Source of the DNA: Opitutus sp. ER46
Lineage (GTDB): Bacteria; Verrucomicrobiota; Verrucomicrobiia; Opitutales; Opitutaceae
Assembly (NCBI RefSeq): GCF_003054705.1
Contig: NZ_QAYX01000020.1
Location: forward strand, 62,001-126,000
Reading direction: 5' to 3'
Length of the DNA stretch: 64,000 nt
How positions within the stretch are numbered: the first letter of the stretch is position 1; every line of letters begins with the position of its first letter. Below the pieces are notes generated by a model, which had not been told where the DNA came from, did no database searches, and worked only from the letters and a program-made list of their open reading frames with translations. Made by a program: the position numbers and the translations under genes. Shown one piece after another: positions 48,298 to 57,605 of this stretch.

Positions 48298-48521
48298 GCG
48301 CCCGGACGCAGCCGTCCGCCACGCCCCACCCCGGGCCGACATGCCTTCATCTCACCCCACCCGTCGTTCACCCCGTCCCACGCCGCCGTCACAGCAAACG
48401 CGCTGCCAGGCCACCGCCCGCGCGCTAGGCAATCGACTGCGATGCCGCCTGCCTCCTCCGCTTTCGTCACCACCCGCGTTCTTCCTCAGGGTCGCATGCG
48501 ATCCACCTTCGTCTACGTGCT

Positions 48522-49253
48522 GTGAATCTCCGCGCTCTGATCATCGACGACGACGCGGCCGCCCGCACCCACTTACGCACGCTCCTCTCCGACGATCCCG
48601 GAGTCGACGTGGTCGCGGAAACCGATGCGTCCTTCGCCCCGGGTTCCTTGCTGGCCGAACTGAGTCCGCAACTCGTATTCCTCGGCCCCCGCCGGAGTCC
48701 CACCGGCGACTTCTCCCTTTCCCCGTTTGACGGTCTCACCCCCGCGCCCGCGATCGTGGTGGTCTCACCTCACGCCGAACTTGCCGCGCGGGCGTTTGAG
48801 CACGACGTCGCCGGCTTCCTGCTGAAGCCGTGCCGTCCTGAACGCCTGCGCCAGATGCTCGCCCGCGTCCGCCGGCATCTGGCTTGCCGCGCAGTGCCTG
48901 CCGCCACCGCGCCCCGCGCCGCGCCCCTGCACCGCTTCGTCGTCCGCAACGAACAGCAACTCGACATTGTCCCCGCCGCGCACGTCGACTGGCTCGGGGC
49001 CGCCGGCAACTACGTCGTCCTCCACGCCGGCCACGACACTCATGTGCTCCGGGAGTCCCTCTGCGCGGTCGAGGCGCGGCTCGATGCCGCGCAGTTTGTC
49101 CGCATCAGCCGTTCCACCGTCGTCAACATCGACCGGATACGCTCGGTCACGACGCCGGCTTCCGGCGCCGTGTCCGTGGTGCTGCGCGATGGCACCCAGT
49201 TGCCCCTCACCCGCGGCACCCGCGAACTGCAGGCGCTCTTGGAGCGCGGATGA
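48522..49253 (+). CDS. LytTR-type response regulator with degenerate receiver
   Basis: 243 residues from GTG at 48522. The N-terminal receiver keeps the acidic cluster Asp9-11 (LIIDDDAAAR) and Lys102 (GFLLKPCRP). At the beta3 phosphorylation position, however, it has Gly55 (LVFLGPRRSP) instead of Asp, so it cannot be phosphorylated in the usual way. Residues about 139-240 are a LytTR DNA-binding domain (VDWLGAAGNYVVLHAG, FVRISRSTVVNIDRI, LRDGTQLPLTRG). No sensor kinase gene is adjacent. It is convergent with the EF-hand gene, with 16 bp between stops. The GTG start gives the canonical N-terminus; no clear ribosome-binding site. Confidence 0.87.
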   Translation: MNLRALIIDDDAAARTHLRTLLSDDPGVDVVAETDASFAPGSLLAELSPQLVFLGPRRSPTGDFSLSPFDGLTPAPAIVVVSPHAELAARAFEHDVAGFLLKPCRPERLRQMLARVRRHLACRAVPAATAPRAAPLHRFVVRNEQQLDIVPAAHVDWLGAAGNYVVLHAGHDTHVLRESLCAVEARLDAAQFVRISRSTVVNIDRIRSVTTPASGAVSVVLRDGTQLPLTRGTRELQALLERG

Positions 49254-49269
49254 GGGTCGTCGGACGCCG

Positions 49270-49959
49270 TCAGGCTTCCGTATCCAGCGCCACCCCCGCC
49301 ACGCCGCCGGTGGCGGTTGAAGCGCCCATGGCAGTATAGGCGGATGCGGTCGATTCCGACTCTCGCGCCGACAGCAGGCGCTGCATCAGCAGCCCAAACT
49401 CCTGCGCGGACAGCTTGCCATCGCCGTCGGTGTCGAATGTGGCCAGGGCGGTCTGCAACGCGGTGTCCGTTTCCGTTGCGGCCCCACTCGTCGTGGCCGT
49501 CGCTTCTTCGCTGCCGGATACCGCTGCAGTCGCCGTTTCGTCTCCGCCGCTCAGCGCGGCAACGATCGATTCCAGGCTCACGGCGCCGTCGCCATCCGAG
49601 TCGAGTTCGGCAAACAGGTCGTTCACGAATCCCTTCCCCTCTTCCTCGGCGGGCGGCGGGGGCGGCGGAGGATTGCCCTGGCCCCGCATGGCTTCCATGG
49701 CCGTGCGAAACTCGCTCTCACTGACCAGCCCGTCGCCGTCTTCATCCGCGGCGGAAAACGCGGACGCGGCATCGCTGGTGGTTTCGGCCGTCTTTTCAGC
49801 CTCCGGCCCGCGCCGTTTTTCCATGGCCGCCGTAAACTCCTCCGCCGTGATGGCCCCATCGCCATCCTGGTCGATGCGGGCGAAGAGCTTCTGGAGCATG
49901 GCGGAGCGGTCGTCGCTCGTGAGCGCGGTGGTGGACGAACTACTGACTGACGTGATCAT
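49270..49959 (-). CDS. Four-EF-hand calcium-binding protein
   Basis: 229 residues, with four DxDGDG calcium loops at about 30-41 (DQDGDGAITAEE), 72-83, 120-131 and 176-187. Loops 1, 2 and 4 have Glu at position 12; loop 3 has Ser, so it should bind more weakly. A run of seven prolines separates the pairs, and acidic Ala/Thr/Glu linkers fill the rest. No signal peptide or membrane helix is visible; the N-terminus is Ser/Thr-rich. The role is unknown: calmodulin-like sensor, calcium buffer, or a protein exported by a signal-independent route. It lies 161 bp downstream of the OMPLA gene, whose family needs calcium. Confidence 0.9.
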   Translation of the reverse strand: MITSVSSSSTTALTSDDRSAMLQKLFARIDQDGDGAITAEEFTAAMEKRRGPEAEKTAETTSDAASAFSAADEDGDGLVSESEFRTAMEAMRGQGNPPPPPPPAEEEGKGFVNDLFAELDSDGDGAVSLESIVAALSGGDETATAAVSGSEEATATTSGAATETDTALQTALATFDTDGDGKLSAQEFGLLMQRLLSARESESTASAYTAMGASTATGGVAGVALDTEA

Positions 49960-50120
49960 TTCATCGTTTGTGTTGCCGACTGCAGCGCCACCAGCCGAAG
50001 CCGGGGGCGCGTCTAGATGATCGACGCCGGTCCTGACGACCTGAGGAAGCCCGTCCCGCCCCCCGGCGGCTTCGTCCCGCGATCCGAACGTTCCGTCCGG
50101 TCACCACCCCGTCGCCGTCC

Positions 50121-51332
50121 TCACCGCACGAGCGAGAAGCCGGCCCGCACGGTCTCCGAATGTTCCCGATAGGAACGCAGGCTCTCCCCGTAGCCGTTGA
50201 AGTACTGGATCAGAAAATACGTCTCGAAATTCAGGAGCTGCGTCCGAATCGGCAGGGTCAGGTCGACCTGTACGCTGCCGTGGTTGAGCTTCTTGCCGGC
50301 CCACGTCGTGACCGAGACCGAGGGTCCGTCGTTCTTCCCCAGCAAGAGCGTCAGCCGACCATACCCGCGGTAATCCTTCAGGTCTGGGTTGTCCTCGAGC
50401 GAGGAGACATACGCGAACACCTCCGGAGCCACGAGCAGGTGCCACGAATCGAGGTCGCCAAAGGCCACGGCCGAACGTCCATAGACCGTGTTCAAGCTCC
50501 GCGACATCGGGCCATCCCGGCCGTTCGACTCGTGTTTCAGCGCCACCTGGAATCCCAGCCAGGTCACCCAGGTATCCCTCTGCTCCGGCGCGGGCGCGAG
50601 CGACTCGTAGATGAGTTCCGGCATGTAGCTCGTGTCGTAGAAGGGACTCGAGACGCCGGCGATGTCCCACAGCGAACGCTGCGTGAAACCAAAATGCAGG
50701 GTCCGCGCCATCCGCTGCTCCCCGACGTCGCGGAAATCGAGCAGCTTGTACTTGAAGCTGAACTGGAACTTCGCGGTCGGGTCGTCCGGCCCGTAGATGA
50801 AGTAGATCGGTTCGTGGGGCGCGAGCCGGTCGGCGAACACCCGCCGCAATCGCGCGGCGGCGGGCTTGACCCGGACGAGGCTCGTGGTCGGGCGCTGGGA
50901 CACCTCGGCGGGAGATGAAGCGGGCGACGACGGCGCGGTGACGACGATGCCGGCACGGAGGATTCCCGCCGCTCCGGCCTCAATTTCCAGGATGGCCGAT
51001 CCGGACCACCGCGGCGGGAGCGCAACCTCCAGGGTGCGTAGTTGAAAACCTCCCGCGAGCACGGCCACCGGCGTCGGCCCGGCGCCCCAGCGCACCACCA
51101 CCGGCTCACGTCGTCCGTCGATGATGAGCGCACCTGCCACCGCTCCCGGCCACGCGGGCAGCGCCTCCTCCGTGGTGCCATTCAGGGCGGCAACCTGCAC
51201 CTGGAGCACACCTCCAGGGCCAACCGCCGTGGCAGGTGGCACGACGCTGTAGGTCAATCGCACCTCACCCGCCCGCACCATCGCGGCGATGAGCAGAAGC
51301 AGGGGCAGGAAGCGGAGCAGGAAACGATGCAT
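50121..51332 (-). CDS. pldA: Outer-membrane phospholipase A (OMPLA)
   Basis: 403 residues. Signal peptide MHRFLLRFLPLLLLIAAMVRA. Residues 23-165 form a beta-rich, Pro-containing extension not found in E. coli PldA (289 residues). The barrel then begins (EPIYFIYGPDDPTAKFQFSFKYKLL). The active site is KHESNG...SLNTVYGR, giving His267, Ser269 and Asn281, the OMPLA catalytic triad. Calcium-dependent hydrolysis of membrane phospholipids at the outer membrane is known for the family. Start: GGAGGA lies 7 nt before the ATG at 51332; the ATG at 51347 would begin within that site. Follows the TolC gene, possibly in the same transcript. Confidence 0.9.
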   Translation of the reverse strand: MHRFLLRFLPLLLLIAAMVRAGEVRLTYSVVPPATAVGPGGVLQVQVAALNGTTEEALPAWPGAVAGALIIDGRREPVVVRWGAGPTPVAVLAGGFQLRTLEVALPPRWSGSAILEIEAGAAGILRAGIVVTAPSSPASSPAEVSQRPTTSLVRVKPAAARLRRVFADRLAPHEPIYFIYGPDDPTAKFQFSFKYKLLDFRDVGEQRMARTLHFGFTQRSLWDIAGVSSPFYDTSYMPELIYESLAPAPEQRDTWVTWLGFQVALKHESNGRDGPMSRSLNTVYGRSAVAFGDLDSWHLLVAPEVFAYVSSLEDNPDLKDYRGYGRLTLLLGKNDGPSVSVTTWAGKKLNHGSVQVDLTLPIRTQLLNFETYFLIQYFNGYGESLRSYREHSETVRAGFSLVR

Positions 51333-51339
51333 GCTGGGT

Positions 51340-51345
51340 TCCTCC
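51340..51345 (-). promoter_or_regulatory. Ribosome-binding site deciding the pldA start
   Basis: GGAGGA on the minus strand, 7 nt before ATG at 51330-51332. It overlaps the first codons of the alternative upstream ATG (51347), arguing against that start. Confidence 0.75.
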
Positions 51346-51414
51346 ATCGGCGTTTTGTCCGGGCGATGGAGCGGCGCCCGGACGGCAGCGATACTTACCG
51401 CAATTGACGAACGC

Positions 51415-52755
51415 TCAAGCGCCCGACGCGGCCGCCGTGGCGCCCATGGCGCGACTCAGGGTGGCCAACGCCACGGCGTAGTCGTGCTGCGCCCCGGCCA
51501 GGTTCGAACGCGCCTGGGTCAGTTGCGACTGCGCGGTCAGGACATCCAGCTGCGTGGCAGTGCCAGCCTGGAAACGCGCCTGGGAAAGGCGCAGGCTTTC
51601 ACGGGCCTGCTCCACGACTTTCTCGGATGACCGAAGCAGCTCACTCGCCTCCTCCAGCGCGGAATGGGCTCGGCGGACCTCAACGTCGACCGAAAGCTGC
51701 AGCTCCTCGACGCCGATCCGCGCCTGGTTCACGCGGGAACGCGCCTGAGTGACCCGGCCGGCCGTGGCCCGACCGTCAAAGATTGACCACGTCGCCTGCA
51801 GCCCGCCCTGCCAGCCCTCGAGATGGCTCTCGGTCGCGGTGATCAGCGGCGACTTCGTCCACTGATAGCCGGCCGAGGCCGACACGGTGGGCAGGTAGCC
51901 GCTGCGGGCGGCGGTGATCCCCTGCTCCGCCGCCTTCACCACGCGCTCCTGGCGCAACAGCTCGGGCCGCTGCGCGCGCGCGGCGGCCAAGGCGTCCGCC
52001 AGCGCGACCGAGCGAGCCGGCACCACCAGCGTGCCCTCGACGCCCAAATCCGTCGCCTCGCCGTCCGCGCCGGACGCCCCGAGCGTCGCGCGCAACTGAT
52101 CCTGCGCCGTCCGATAGGTATTGCGGGCGCGGATCAGCGCCGGCCGCGCGTTCGCGACCGCGACCTCTGCACGCAACACGTCGAAATCGGAACCGGTGCC
52201 CGCGGTCCGGCGGTGCTTCGCATTGGCGAGCTCGTTCTCGAGCACGCGCAACGCCTCCTCCTGCACGCCGATCAGTTCGCGGGCGAGCAGCACGTCGTAG
52301 AACTGGCGGCGCACGGCAAGCAGCGTGTCGTTCACCGCGGCGGTGAAAGCCAGCCGCGCTGCTTCGAGCTGTTCGCGCTGCGCCCGCACCTGGGCGCGCA
52401 CGCCGCCGCCGGCGTAAATCACCTGGCGCGCCGTCACGGCCACGGTCCAGTTGTTGTCCTCATACAGCGGCGAAGTGAGCAGGGAGTCCTCCTGCCGCGT
52501 GTATTGGGCCGACGTGCCGAGCGTCGGCAGCCGGTTCGCCGTGGCCGTGACCACGACGCCTTCCTGTTCGCGAATCTGCTCGCTGACGCGCAGCAGCGCC
52601 GGATTGCGGGCGGCAGCGAACGTGAGCGCGGACTCGAGGGTAAGCGGGCGTGGCAGTGTCGCCGGCAGGTCGGGGGAAGCCGCGAAGGCCACACTGCAGC
52701 CAATGGTTACGGTCACGCCAAGCGCGCGACGGAAAAGAGAGCGATACGGAGACAT
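51415..52755 (-). CDS. TolC-family outer-membrane efflux channel
   Basis: 446 residues. Signal peptide MSPYRSLFRRALGVTVTIGCSVAFA, then two OEP repeats of long Ala/Arg/Glu helices: LTLESALTFAAARNPALL, NELANAKHRRTAGTGSDFDVLRAEVAVANA and, in the second half, SLRLSQARFQAGTATQLDVLTAQSQLTQAR. These are the typical coiled-coil tunnel segments. It forms the outer-membrane duct for the RND pump whose gene ends 75 bp upstream. ATG at 52755 was chosen for the clean signal peptide; an in-frame ATG at 52824 would add 23 unlikely residues. Confidence 0.92.
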   Translation of the reverse strand: MSPYRSLFRRALGVTVTIGCSVAFAASPDLPATLPRPLTLESALTFAAARNPALLRVSEQIREQEGVVVTATANRLPTLGTSAQYTRQEDSLLTSPLYEDNNWTVAVTARQVIYAGGGVRAQVRAQREQLEAARLAFTAAVNDTLLAVRRQFYDVLLARELIGVQEEALRVLENELANAKHRRTAGTGSDFDVLRAEVAVANARPALIRARNTYRTAQDQLRATLGASGADGEATDLGVEGTLVVPARSVALADALAAARAQRPELLRQERVVKAAEQGITAARSGYLPTVSASAGYQWTKSPLITATESHLEGWQGGLQATWSIFDGRATAGRVTQARSRVNQARIGVEELQLSVDVEVRRAHSALEEASELLRSSEKVVEQARESLRLSQARFQAGTATQLDVLTAQSQLTQARSNLAGAQHDYAVALATLSRAMGATAAASGA

Positions 52756-52830
52756 GAAGAGCGGATTGAAACAGAAGTTGCGCCCCAACGCCGGGCCAAA
52801 AGGCACTGACCCGGCGCGGGACATTGCACC

Positions 52831-55800
52831 TCAATGCGAGGCTGGAAGCGGTGCCGCCGCGACGGTGCCGGTGCGACGGTGAGCGATCAGGATATAGAAC
52901 GCCGGCACGACGAACAGCGTGAAACAGGTGCCGATCGACATGCCGGTCGCGATGACGAGGCCCATGCTGAACCGCGCCTCGGCGCCCGCGCCGGAGGCGA
53001 AAACCAGTGGCAGGACGCCGAACACCATGGCGGCGGTGGTCATGAGGATCGGGCGCAGGCGGATGCCCGCAGCGTGCTCGATCGCCTTCCGCACATCGTG
53101 GCCCTCCTCCTGCAGCCGATTCGCAAAGTCGACCATCAGGATGCCGTGTTTCGTGATCAGCCCGACGAGGGTGATCAGACCGACCTGGGTGTAGATGTTC
53201 AGCGTCGCGGCCCCAAAGAAGAGAAACACCATCGCACCTGCCAGCGAGAGCGGCACCGCCATCATGATGATGAACGGGTCGCGCCAGCTTTCATACTGCG
53301 CCGCCAGCACGAGGAAGATCACCACCACGGCGAGCGCGAACGTGACGAGCAGCGAGCTGCCCTCCTGCACGTACTGCCGCAGTTCACCCTTGTATTCGAC
53401 GCTGTAGCCCGCGGGAAACACCTGCTTCGACTCGGCCGTGAGCCAGTCAAAGGCATCGCCCATCGACACTCCCGGCGCGGGGAGCAGGGACAGCGTCGCC
53501 GCATTAAGCTGCTGCATGCGGCGCAGGTCGCGCGGTTGCACCGACGAGACGAGGGTCGCGACGGACGACAGCGGCACGAGGCCGCCTTTCGTGGACGACA
53601 CGTAATAGTCGCCCAGTTGGTCCGGCGTGAGGCGGAAGCTGCGTTCAACCTGGGGAATGACCTTGTAGGCCCGCCCCTGGATCGAGAAGCGGTTCACATA
53701 GCCGCCGCCCAGCATGGTGCCGATGTCCGCCCCGAGTTGCTGCATGCTCAGCCCGAGGGTCGCGGCCTTGTCGCGGTCGACCTCGAGGTCGACCTGCGGC
53801 ATGTCGAATTTGAGGTCGTTGTCGCCGTAGATGAACTTGCCGCTGGCCAGAGCGCGCTTGAGCAGTTCGTTGGCCACATTGACCACGCGTTCGTGATCGT
53901 CGGTTGAGCAGACCACGAACTGCACCGGCATGCCCATGCCCGAGCCGGGCAATGCCGGCGGCAGGAAGGCCGCGGTCGAAAGACCGGCGATCCCCGACGC
54001 CTGGTAGGTCAGGAGCTGGCTCACTTCGCCCGAACCCCGCTGGCGCTCGCTCCAGGGCTTCAGCTGCAGGCCGATCAGGCCCGAGCTGGGCGCCGGCAGA
54101 TGCGAGCCCATGTCCACGCCGGCCACGGTGAAGAACGTGTTGGTCTCGGGGAACGCGGTCACCACCGTGCTGAGTTGGTTGAGCGACTGCATCGCCTGCT
54201 CGAGCGAGGCATTCGGCGCTCCCTTGGTCATCGCCACGACGAACCCGCGGTCCTCCGCCGGCGCCAGCTCCTTCTTCGTCATGAGGAAGAACGGCACGAG
54301 TGAAAGCACCAGCAACAGGGCGATCGCATACACCGCCGGCCGGGTTTCGAGCACGCGGTCGAGCAGCCGTTCATAGGCGCCGCGCAGCTTCTCGAACGCC
54401 ACGTCGAGGAAGTGTTCGATGCCCCGCGGGTTCGGATTATGCCGCAGCAGGCGCGAGGAGAGCATCGGCGACAACGTGAGCGCCACGAAGCCCGACACGA
54501 CAACCGACCCCGCGAGCGTGAACGCAAACTCGCGGAACAGCGCGCCGGTCACGCCCTGCTGGAGACCGAGCGGGGCATACACGGCGGCCAGCGTGATGGT
54601 CATCGCGATCACCGGCCCCACCAGTTCGTGCGCGCCCTTGATGGCCGCGTCAAACGGCGTGAGTCCCTCCTCGATGTGGCGGTGGATGTTCTCCACCACC
54701 ACGATCGCGTCGTCGACCACCAGGCCGATCGCGAGCACCATCGCCAGGAGCGTCAGCAGGTTGATGGAGAAGCCCATCGCCAGCATCAGGACCGCGCAGC
54801 CCACCAGCGACAGCGGGATGGCGACGATCGGGATAATGACCGAACGGAACGAGCCCAGGAAGAGGTAGATCACCAGGATGACGATGGCCATGGCCTCGAC
54901 GATCGTCTTCAGGACCTCGGTGATGGACTCGTTGATGAACTCGGTGGCGTCGTACGCGATGCCGCCCTCGATGCCCGGGGGCAGCTGGCTCGCGATCAGC
55001 GGCCACGCCGAGCGCACCCGCTTGATCACGTCGATCGAATTGGCCGTGGGCAGCACGGAGATCGAGATCATGGTCACGTCCTTGCCCTTCAGGAGGGCCT
55101 TGGTCTCGTAGTCGTCGGCGCCGAGATCGACGTCCGCGATATCGGCGACGCGCACGACCGCCCCCTGCTGTTCCCGGAGGACGAGCTGGCTGAACTGCTC
55201 GGCGTTGTGCACGTCGGTCTTGGCGTTCAGGTTCACGATCGTCATCTCGCCCTTCGTCTTGCCGACGGCGGAGAGGTAGTTCTGGGCCTTGAGCGCGTTC
55301 CAAACCTCGGCGGAGCTCAGGCCAAACGCGGCCATGCGATCCGGCTTGAGCCATACGCGCATCGCGAAGGTCCGGGCGCCCATGATCTCGGCCTTCTGCA
55401 CGCCCTCGATCGTCGAGAGCTTCGGCTGGACCACGCGGACGAGGTAGTCGGTGATCTGGTTCGCGTTCAGCGAGCTGCTCGCGAAGCTCAGGTACATCGA
55501 CGCGGTCGTCTCGCCGACCTGGATTTCGAACACCGGGTCTTCGGCGGCTTCCGGCAATTCGCTGCGCACCCGGTTCACCTTCGAGGTGATCTGCGTCAGC
55601 GCATCATTGGGATCGTAGTTGAGCCGGAGCTGGGCCCGCACGACGGAGACGTTGGGCGCGCTGACCGACTCGACGTAGTCGATGCCGTCGGCCGAGGCGA
55701 TCTCGCGTTCGAGCGGTGTGGTGATGAAGCCGCGCACCAGGTCGGCGCTCGCGCCGGGATAGGCCGTCTGGACCGTGATGATCGAGTTCTTGGTCTCGGG

Positions 55801-55911
55801 ATACTGGCGCACGGTCATCTCCTTAAGCGCGAGCCAGCCTGCGAGCAGGAGGAAGAGGTTAACGACGGTCGCCAGGACCGGTCGCTTGATGAACAGATCG
55901 GTGAATCTCAT
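52831..55911 (-). CDS. RND-family (HAE1) inner-membrane efflux pump
   Basis: 1026 residues, the usual size. FIKRPVLATVVNLFLLLAGWLAL is TM1. TM4 contains GLVVDDAIVVVENIHRHIEEG with the proton-relay Asp pair. The large periplasmic loops and duplicated second half (TM7 onwards, with LVGLITKHGILMVDFANRLQ and ILMTTAAMVFGVLPL) are intact. It exports hydrophobic drugs, bile-like or other toxic compounds using proton motive force, with the membrane-fusion protein (20 nt upstream) and TolC protein (downstream). Under the likely control of the MarR gene at the head of the operon. Substrates cannot be read from sequence. Confidence 0.95.
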   Translation of the reverse strand: MRFTDLFIKRPVLATVVNLFLLLAGWLALKEMTVRQYPETKNSIITVQTAYPGASADLVRGFITTPLEREIASADGIDYVESVSAPNVSVVRAQLRLNYDPNDALTQITSKVNRVRSELPEAAEDPVFEIQVGETTASMYLSFASSSLNANQITDYLVRVVQPKLSTIEGVQKAEIMGARTFAMRVWLKPDRMAAFGLSSAEVWNALKAQNYLSAVGKTKGEMTIVNLNAKTDVHNAEQFSQLVLREQQGAVVRVADIADVDLGADDYETKALLKGKDVTMISISVLPTANSIDVIKRVRSAWPLIASQLPPGIEGGIAYDATEFINESITEVLKTIVEAMAIVILVIYLFLGSFRSVIIPIVAIPLSLVGCAVLMLAMGFSINLLTLLAMVLAIGLVVDDAIVVVENIHRHIEEGLTPFDAAIKGAHELVGPVIAMTITLAAVYAPLGLQQGVTGALFREFAFTLAGSVVVSGFVALTLSPMLSSRLLRHNPNPRGIEHFLDVAFEKLRGAYERLLDRVLETRPAVYAIALLLVLSLVPFFLMTKKELAPAEDRGFVVAMTKGAPNASLEQAMQSLNQLSTVVTAFPETNTFFTVAGVDMGSHLPAPSSGLIGLQLKPWSERQRGSGEVSQLLTYQASGIAGLSTAAFLPPALPGSGMGMPVQFVVCSTDDHERVVNVANELLKRALASGKFIYGDNDLKFDMPQVDLEVDRDKAATLGLSMQQLGADIGTMLGGGYVNRFSIQGRAYKVIPQVERSFRLTPDQLGDYYVSSTKGGLVPLSSVATLVSSVQPRDLRRMQQLNAATLSLLPAPGVSMGDAFDWLTAESKQVFPAGYSVEYKGELRQYVQEGSSLLVTFALAVVVIFLVLAAQYESWRDPFIIMMAVPLSLAGAMVFLFFGAATLNIYTQVGLITLVGLITKHGILMVDFANRLQEEGHDVRKAIEHAAGIRLRPILMTTAAMVFGVLPLVFASGAGAEARFSMGLVIATGMSIGTCFTLFVVPAFYILIAHRRTGTVAAAPLPASH

Positions 55912-55930
55912 GGGAGCGGAATCCGGTTGA

Positions 55931-57031
55931 TCAGCCTTCCTTCGGGGCCGGCGTCGGATTGGCCGACGGCACGACCGAGTTGTCGACCCGGACCGGCGCG
56001 CCGTTGCGCAGCTTGATCTGGCCGGTGGTGACAACCTGCTCACCGGTCTTCACGCCGGACGTGACCGCAATGAGATTGCCGCGCTGCGCGCCAGTCTGGA
56101 CGAACCGCTGCACCGCAGCGCCCTGCTCCACGACGTACACGAAATTGCCATACGGGTTGTACACGATCGCAGCCGTCGGCAGCACCGTCACGTTCTCGGT
56201 TCCAGGGAGAACGACCTCGACGTTGCCAAACATGCCGGGCGCCAGGGCCTCATCCGGGTTCGGCACCAGCGCGCGGGCATTCAGCGTGCGGGTCGCGCTG
56301 TTCACGCGCGGCGCGACCGCCTCGATCACCCCTTGGAAGATCCGGCCGGCATGCGCATCCACCCGGAGGTGCACCACCCCGCCGGCGGCCACGCGGCCGT
56401 ACTCCTGCTGGGGCAGGCTGAAGTCCACGTACACGGACTCCAGCGACTCGAGTTCCACGATGGCCTCGGACTTGGCCAGCAGCTGGCCGGGGTAAATCCG
56501 GCTGATGCCGAGCCGGCCGGCAAACGGCGCCACGATCCGCTTCTTGGCGATGGTCGCCCGCAGTTGGTCGACGGCCGCCCGGGTCTGGGCCAACACCGCC
56601 TCCGCCGAATCGAGCTCGGACTGGGTGTTGGTGTTGCTGGTCCGCAGATCGCGGGCGCGGGTCACGTTGATCTCGGCCAGTTTTGCCTGGGCCTCGAGAC
56701 CACCGAGAGTGGCCGTCTCCACGGAGGTATCGAGTTCCACCAGGAGCGCCCCGGCAGGGACGGTCATGCCCGACTTGAAGGCGATGCGCTGCACCACCCC
56801 CTCGAGTTCGTTCTGCACCGTGATGCCCCGGTGGCTCGTGATCGTGCCAACGGCGCGGGCGGTGTTCGGCCAGGTGACCTGCTGCACGAGGGCCGTGCTG
56901 ACAGTGGTGGGCGGCTGGACCATTCCGGCGCGCGCCGCGAGTGCACGGCGATCTTTCGCGAACCGAACCGCGAAGATGGCGGCAAAGACTGCCAGGGCGG
57001 CAACGATCCAGATGACGTAACGAGTTTTCAT
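55931..57031 (-). CDS. Efflux periplasmic adaptor (membrane-fusion protein)
   Basis: 366 residues. N-terminal membrane anchor YVIWIVAALAVFAAIFAVRF. Lipoyl-type half (ITSHRGITVQNELEGVVQRIAFKSGMTVPAGALLVELD), coiled-coil hairpin about 100-165 (AEINVTRARDL, AEAVLAQTRAAVDQLRATIAKKRI), second lipoyl half (VAPFAGRLGISRIYPGQLLAK), then beta-barrel (VYVDFSLPQQEYGRV, ALAPGMFGNVEVVLP). It joins the RND pump to the TolC channel. Lies 31 nt after the MarR gene and 20 nt before the pump gene, clearly one operon. Confidence 0.93.
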   Translation of the reverse strand: MKTRYVIWIVAALAVFAAIFAVRFAKDRRALAARAGMVQPPTTVSTALVQQVTWPNTARAVGTITSHRGITVQNELEGVVQRIAFKSGMTVPAGALLVELDTSVETATLGGLEAQAKLAEINVTRARDLRTSNTNTQSELDSAEAVLAQTRAAVDQLRATIAKKRIVAPFAGRLGISRIYPGQLLAKSEAIVELESLESVYVDFSLPQQEYGRVAAGGVVHLRVDAHAGRIFQGVIEAVAPRVNSATRTLNARALVPNPDEALAPGMFGNVEVVLPGTENVTVLPTAAIVYNPYGNFVYVVEQGAAVQRFVQTGAQRGNLIAVTSGVKTGEQVVTTGQIKLRNGAPVRVDNSVVPSANPTPAPKEG

Positions 57032-57062
57032 GGGAAGAATGGCGGGAGGTTGAGGAAGCAGG

Positions 57063-57551
57063 TCAGGCGAGACCCCGGTTCAGCCGGTCGCAGGCGCCGA
57101 GCAACGCGTCGCCGGCGCTCGCCTCGAGGTGCTGGGCCACGCGGGCGCTCGCCTCGAGGAACCGGACTAGTGCCTTGTCCGCGAGGGTGCGGCCGGTCTC
57201 GGTCAAATGAATGTAGATCATGCGGCGGTCGCGCGTGTCGCGCTGCCGCAGCACCAGCGTCCGGGTCTCCAGCCGATCGATCACCTCGGTCATCGCGGAA
57301 CGCGTCGCGCCGGTGTGTTCGGCAAGGTCGGCCGGGGTGGACGGATCAGGATCAAGGGCAAACAGGACCACGAGCACGGCCATGCTCAGGTCGGTCAGTT
57401 CAAAATCAGCCAACTCCCGCCGCAGCGCCGCGCGCACGGCGGCGGCCGTGCTCAGGAACTCAAGCACACTGCGGCAACGGCGCTCATCGAGCCCGTGGCG
57501 CTGGTGCGCAATGGCGAGGAGCGTACGGAACGCGAGCGTGTCACGCATCAT
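57063..57551 (-). CDS. MarR-family transcriptional regulator
   Basis: 162 residues. Winged helix: ELTDLSMAVLVVLFALDPDPSTPADLAEHTGATRSAMTEVIDRLETRTLVLRQRDTRDRRMIYIHLTETGR, with the family's D-x-R-x-x-x-I/V wing. It is the first gene of the efflux operon and probably represses it, releasing DNA on binding a toxic compound. A 9-bp inverted repeat at 57653-57675 is a likely operator. GGAGGAG lies 7 nt before the ATG at 57551; a second ATG follows immediately. Confidence 0.92.
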   Translation of the reverse strand: MMRDTLAFRTLLAIAHQRHGLDERRCRSVLEFLSTAAAVRAALRRELADFELTDLSMAVLVVLFALDPDPSTPADLAEHTGATRSAMTEVIDRLETRTLVLRQRDTRDRRMIYIHLTETGRTLADKALVRFLEASARVAQHLEASAGDALLGACDRLNRGLA

Positions 57552-57558
57552 GGCGGAT

Positions 57559-57565
57559 CTCCTCC
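57559..57565 (-). promoter_or_regulatory. Ribosome-binding site of the MarR gene
   Basis: GGAGGAG on the minus strand, 7 nt before ATG at 57549-57551. It excludes the longer open frame that begins at 57626. Confidence 0.75.
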
Positions 57566-57605
57566 TTCGCAATCGGCTGGACTGATCGGGTTGGCATGGC
57601 CGGCG

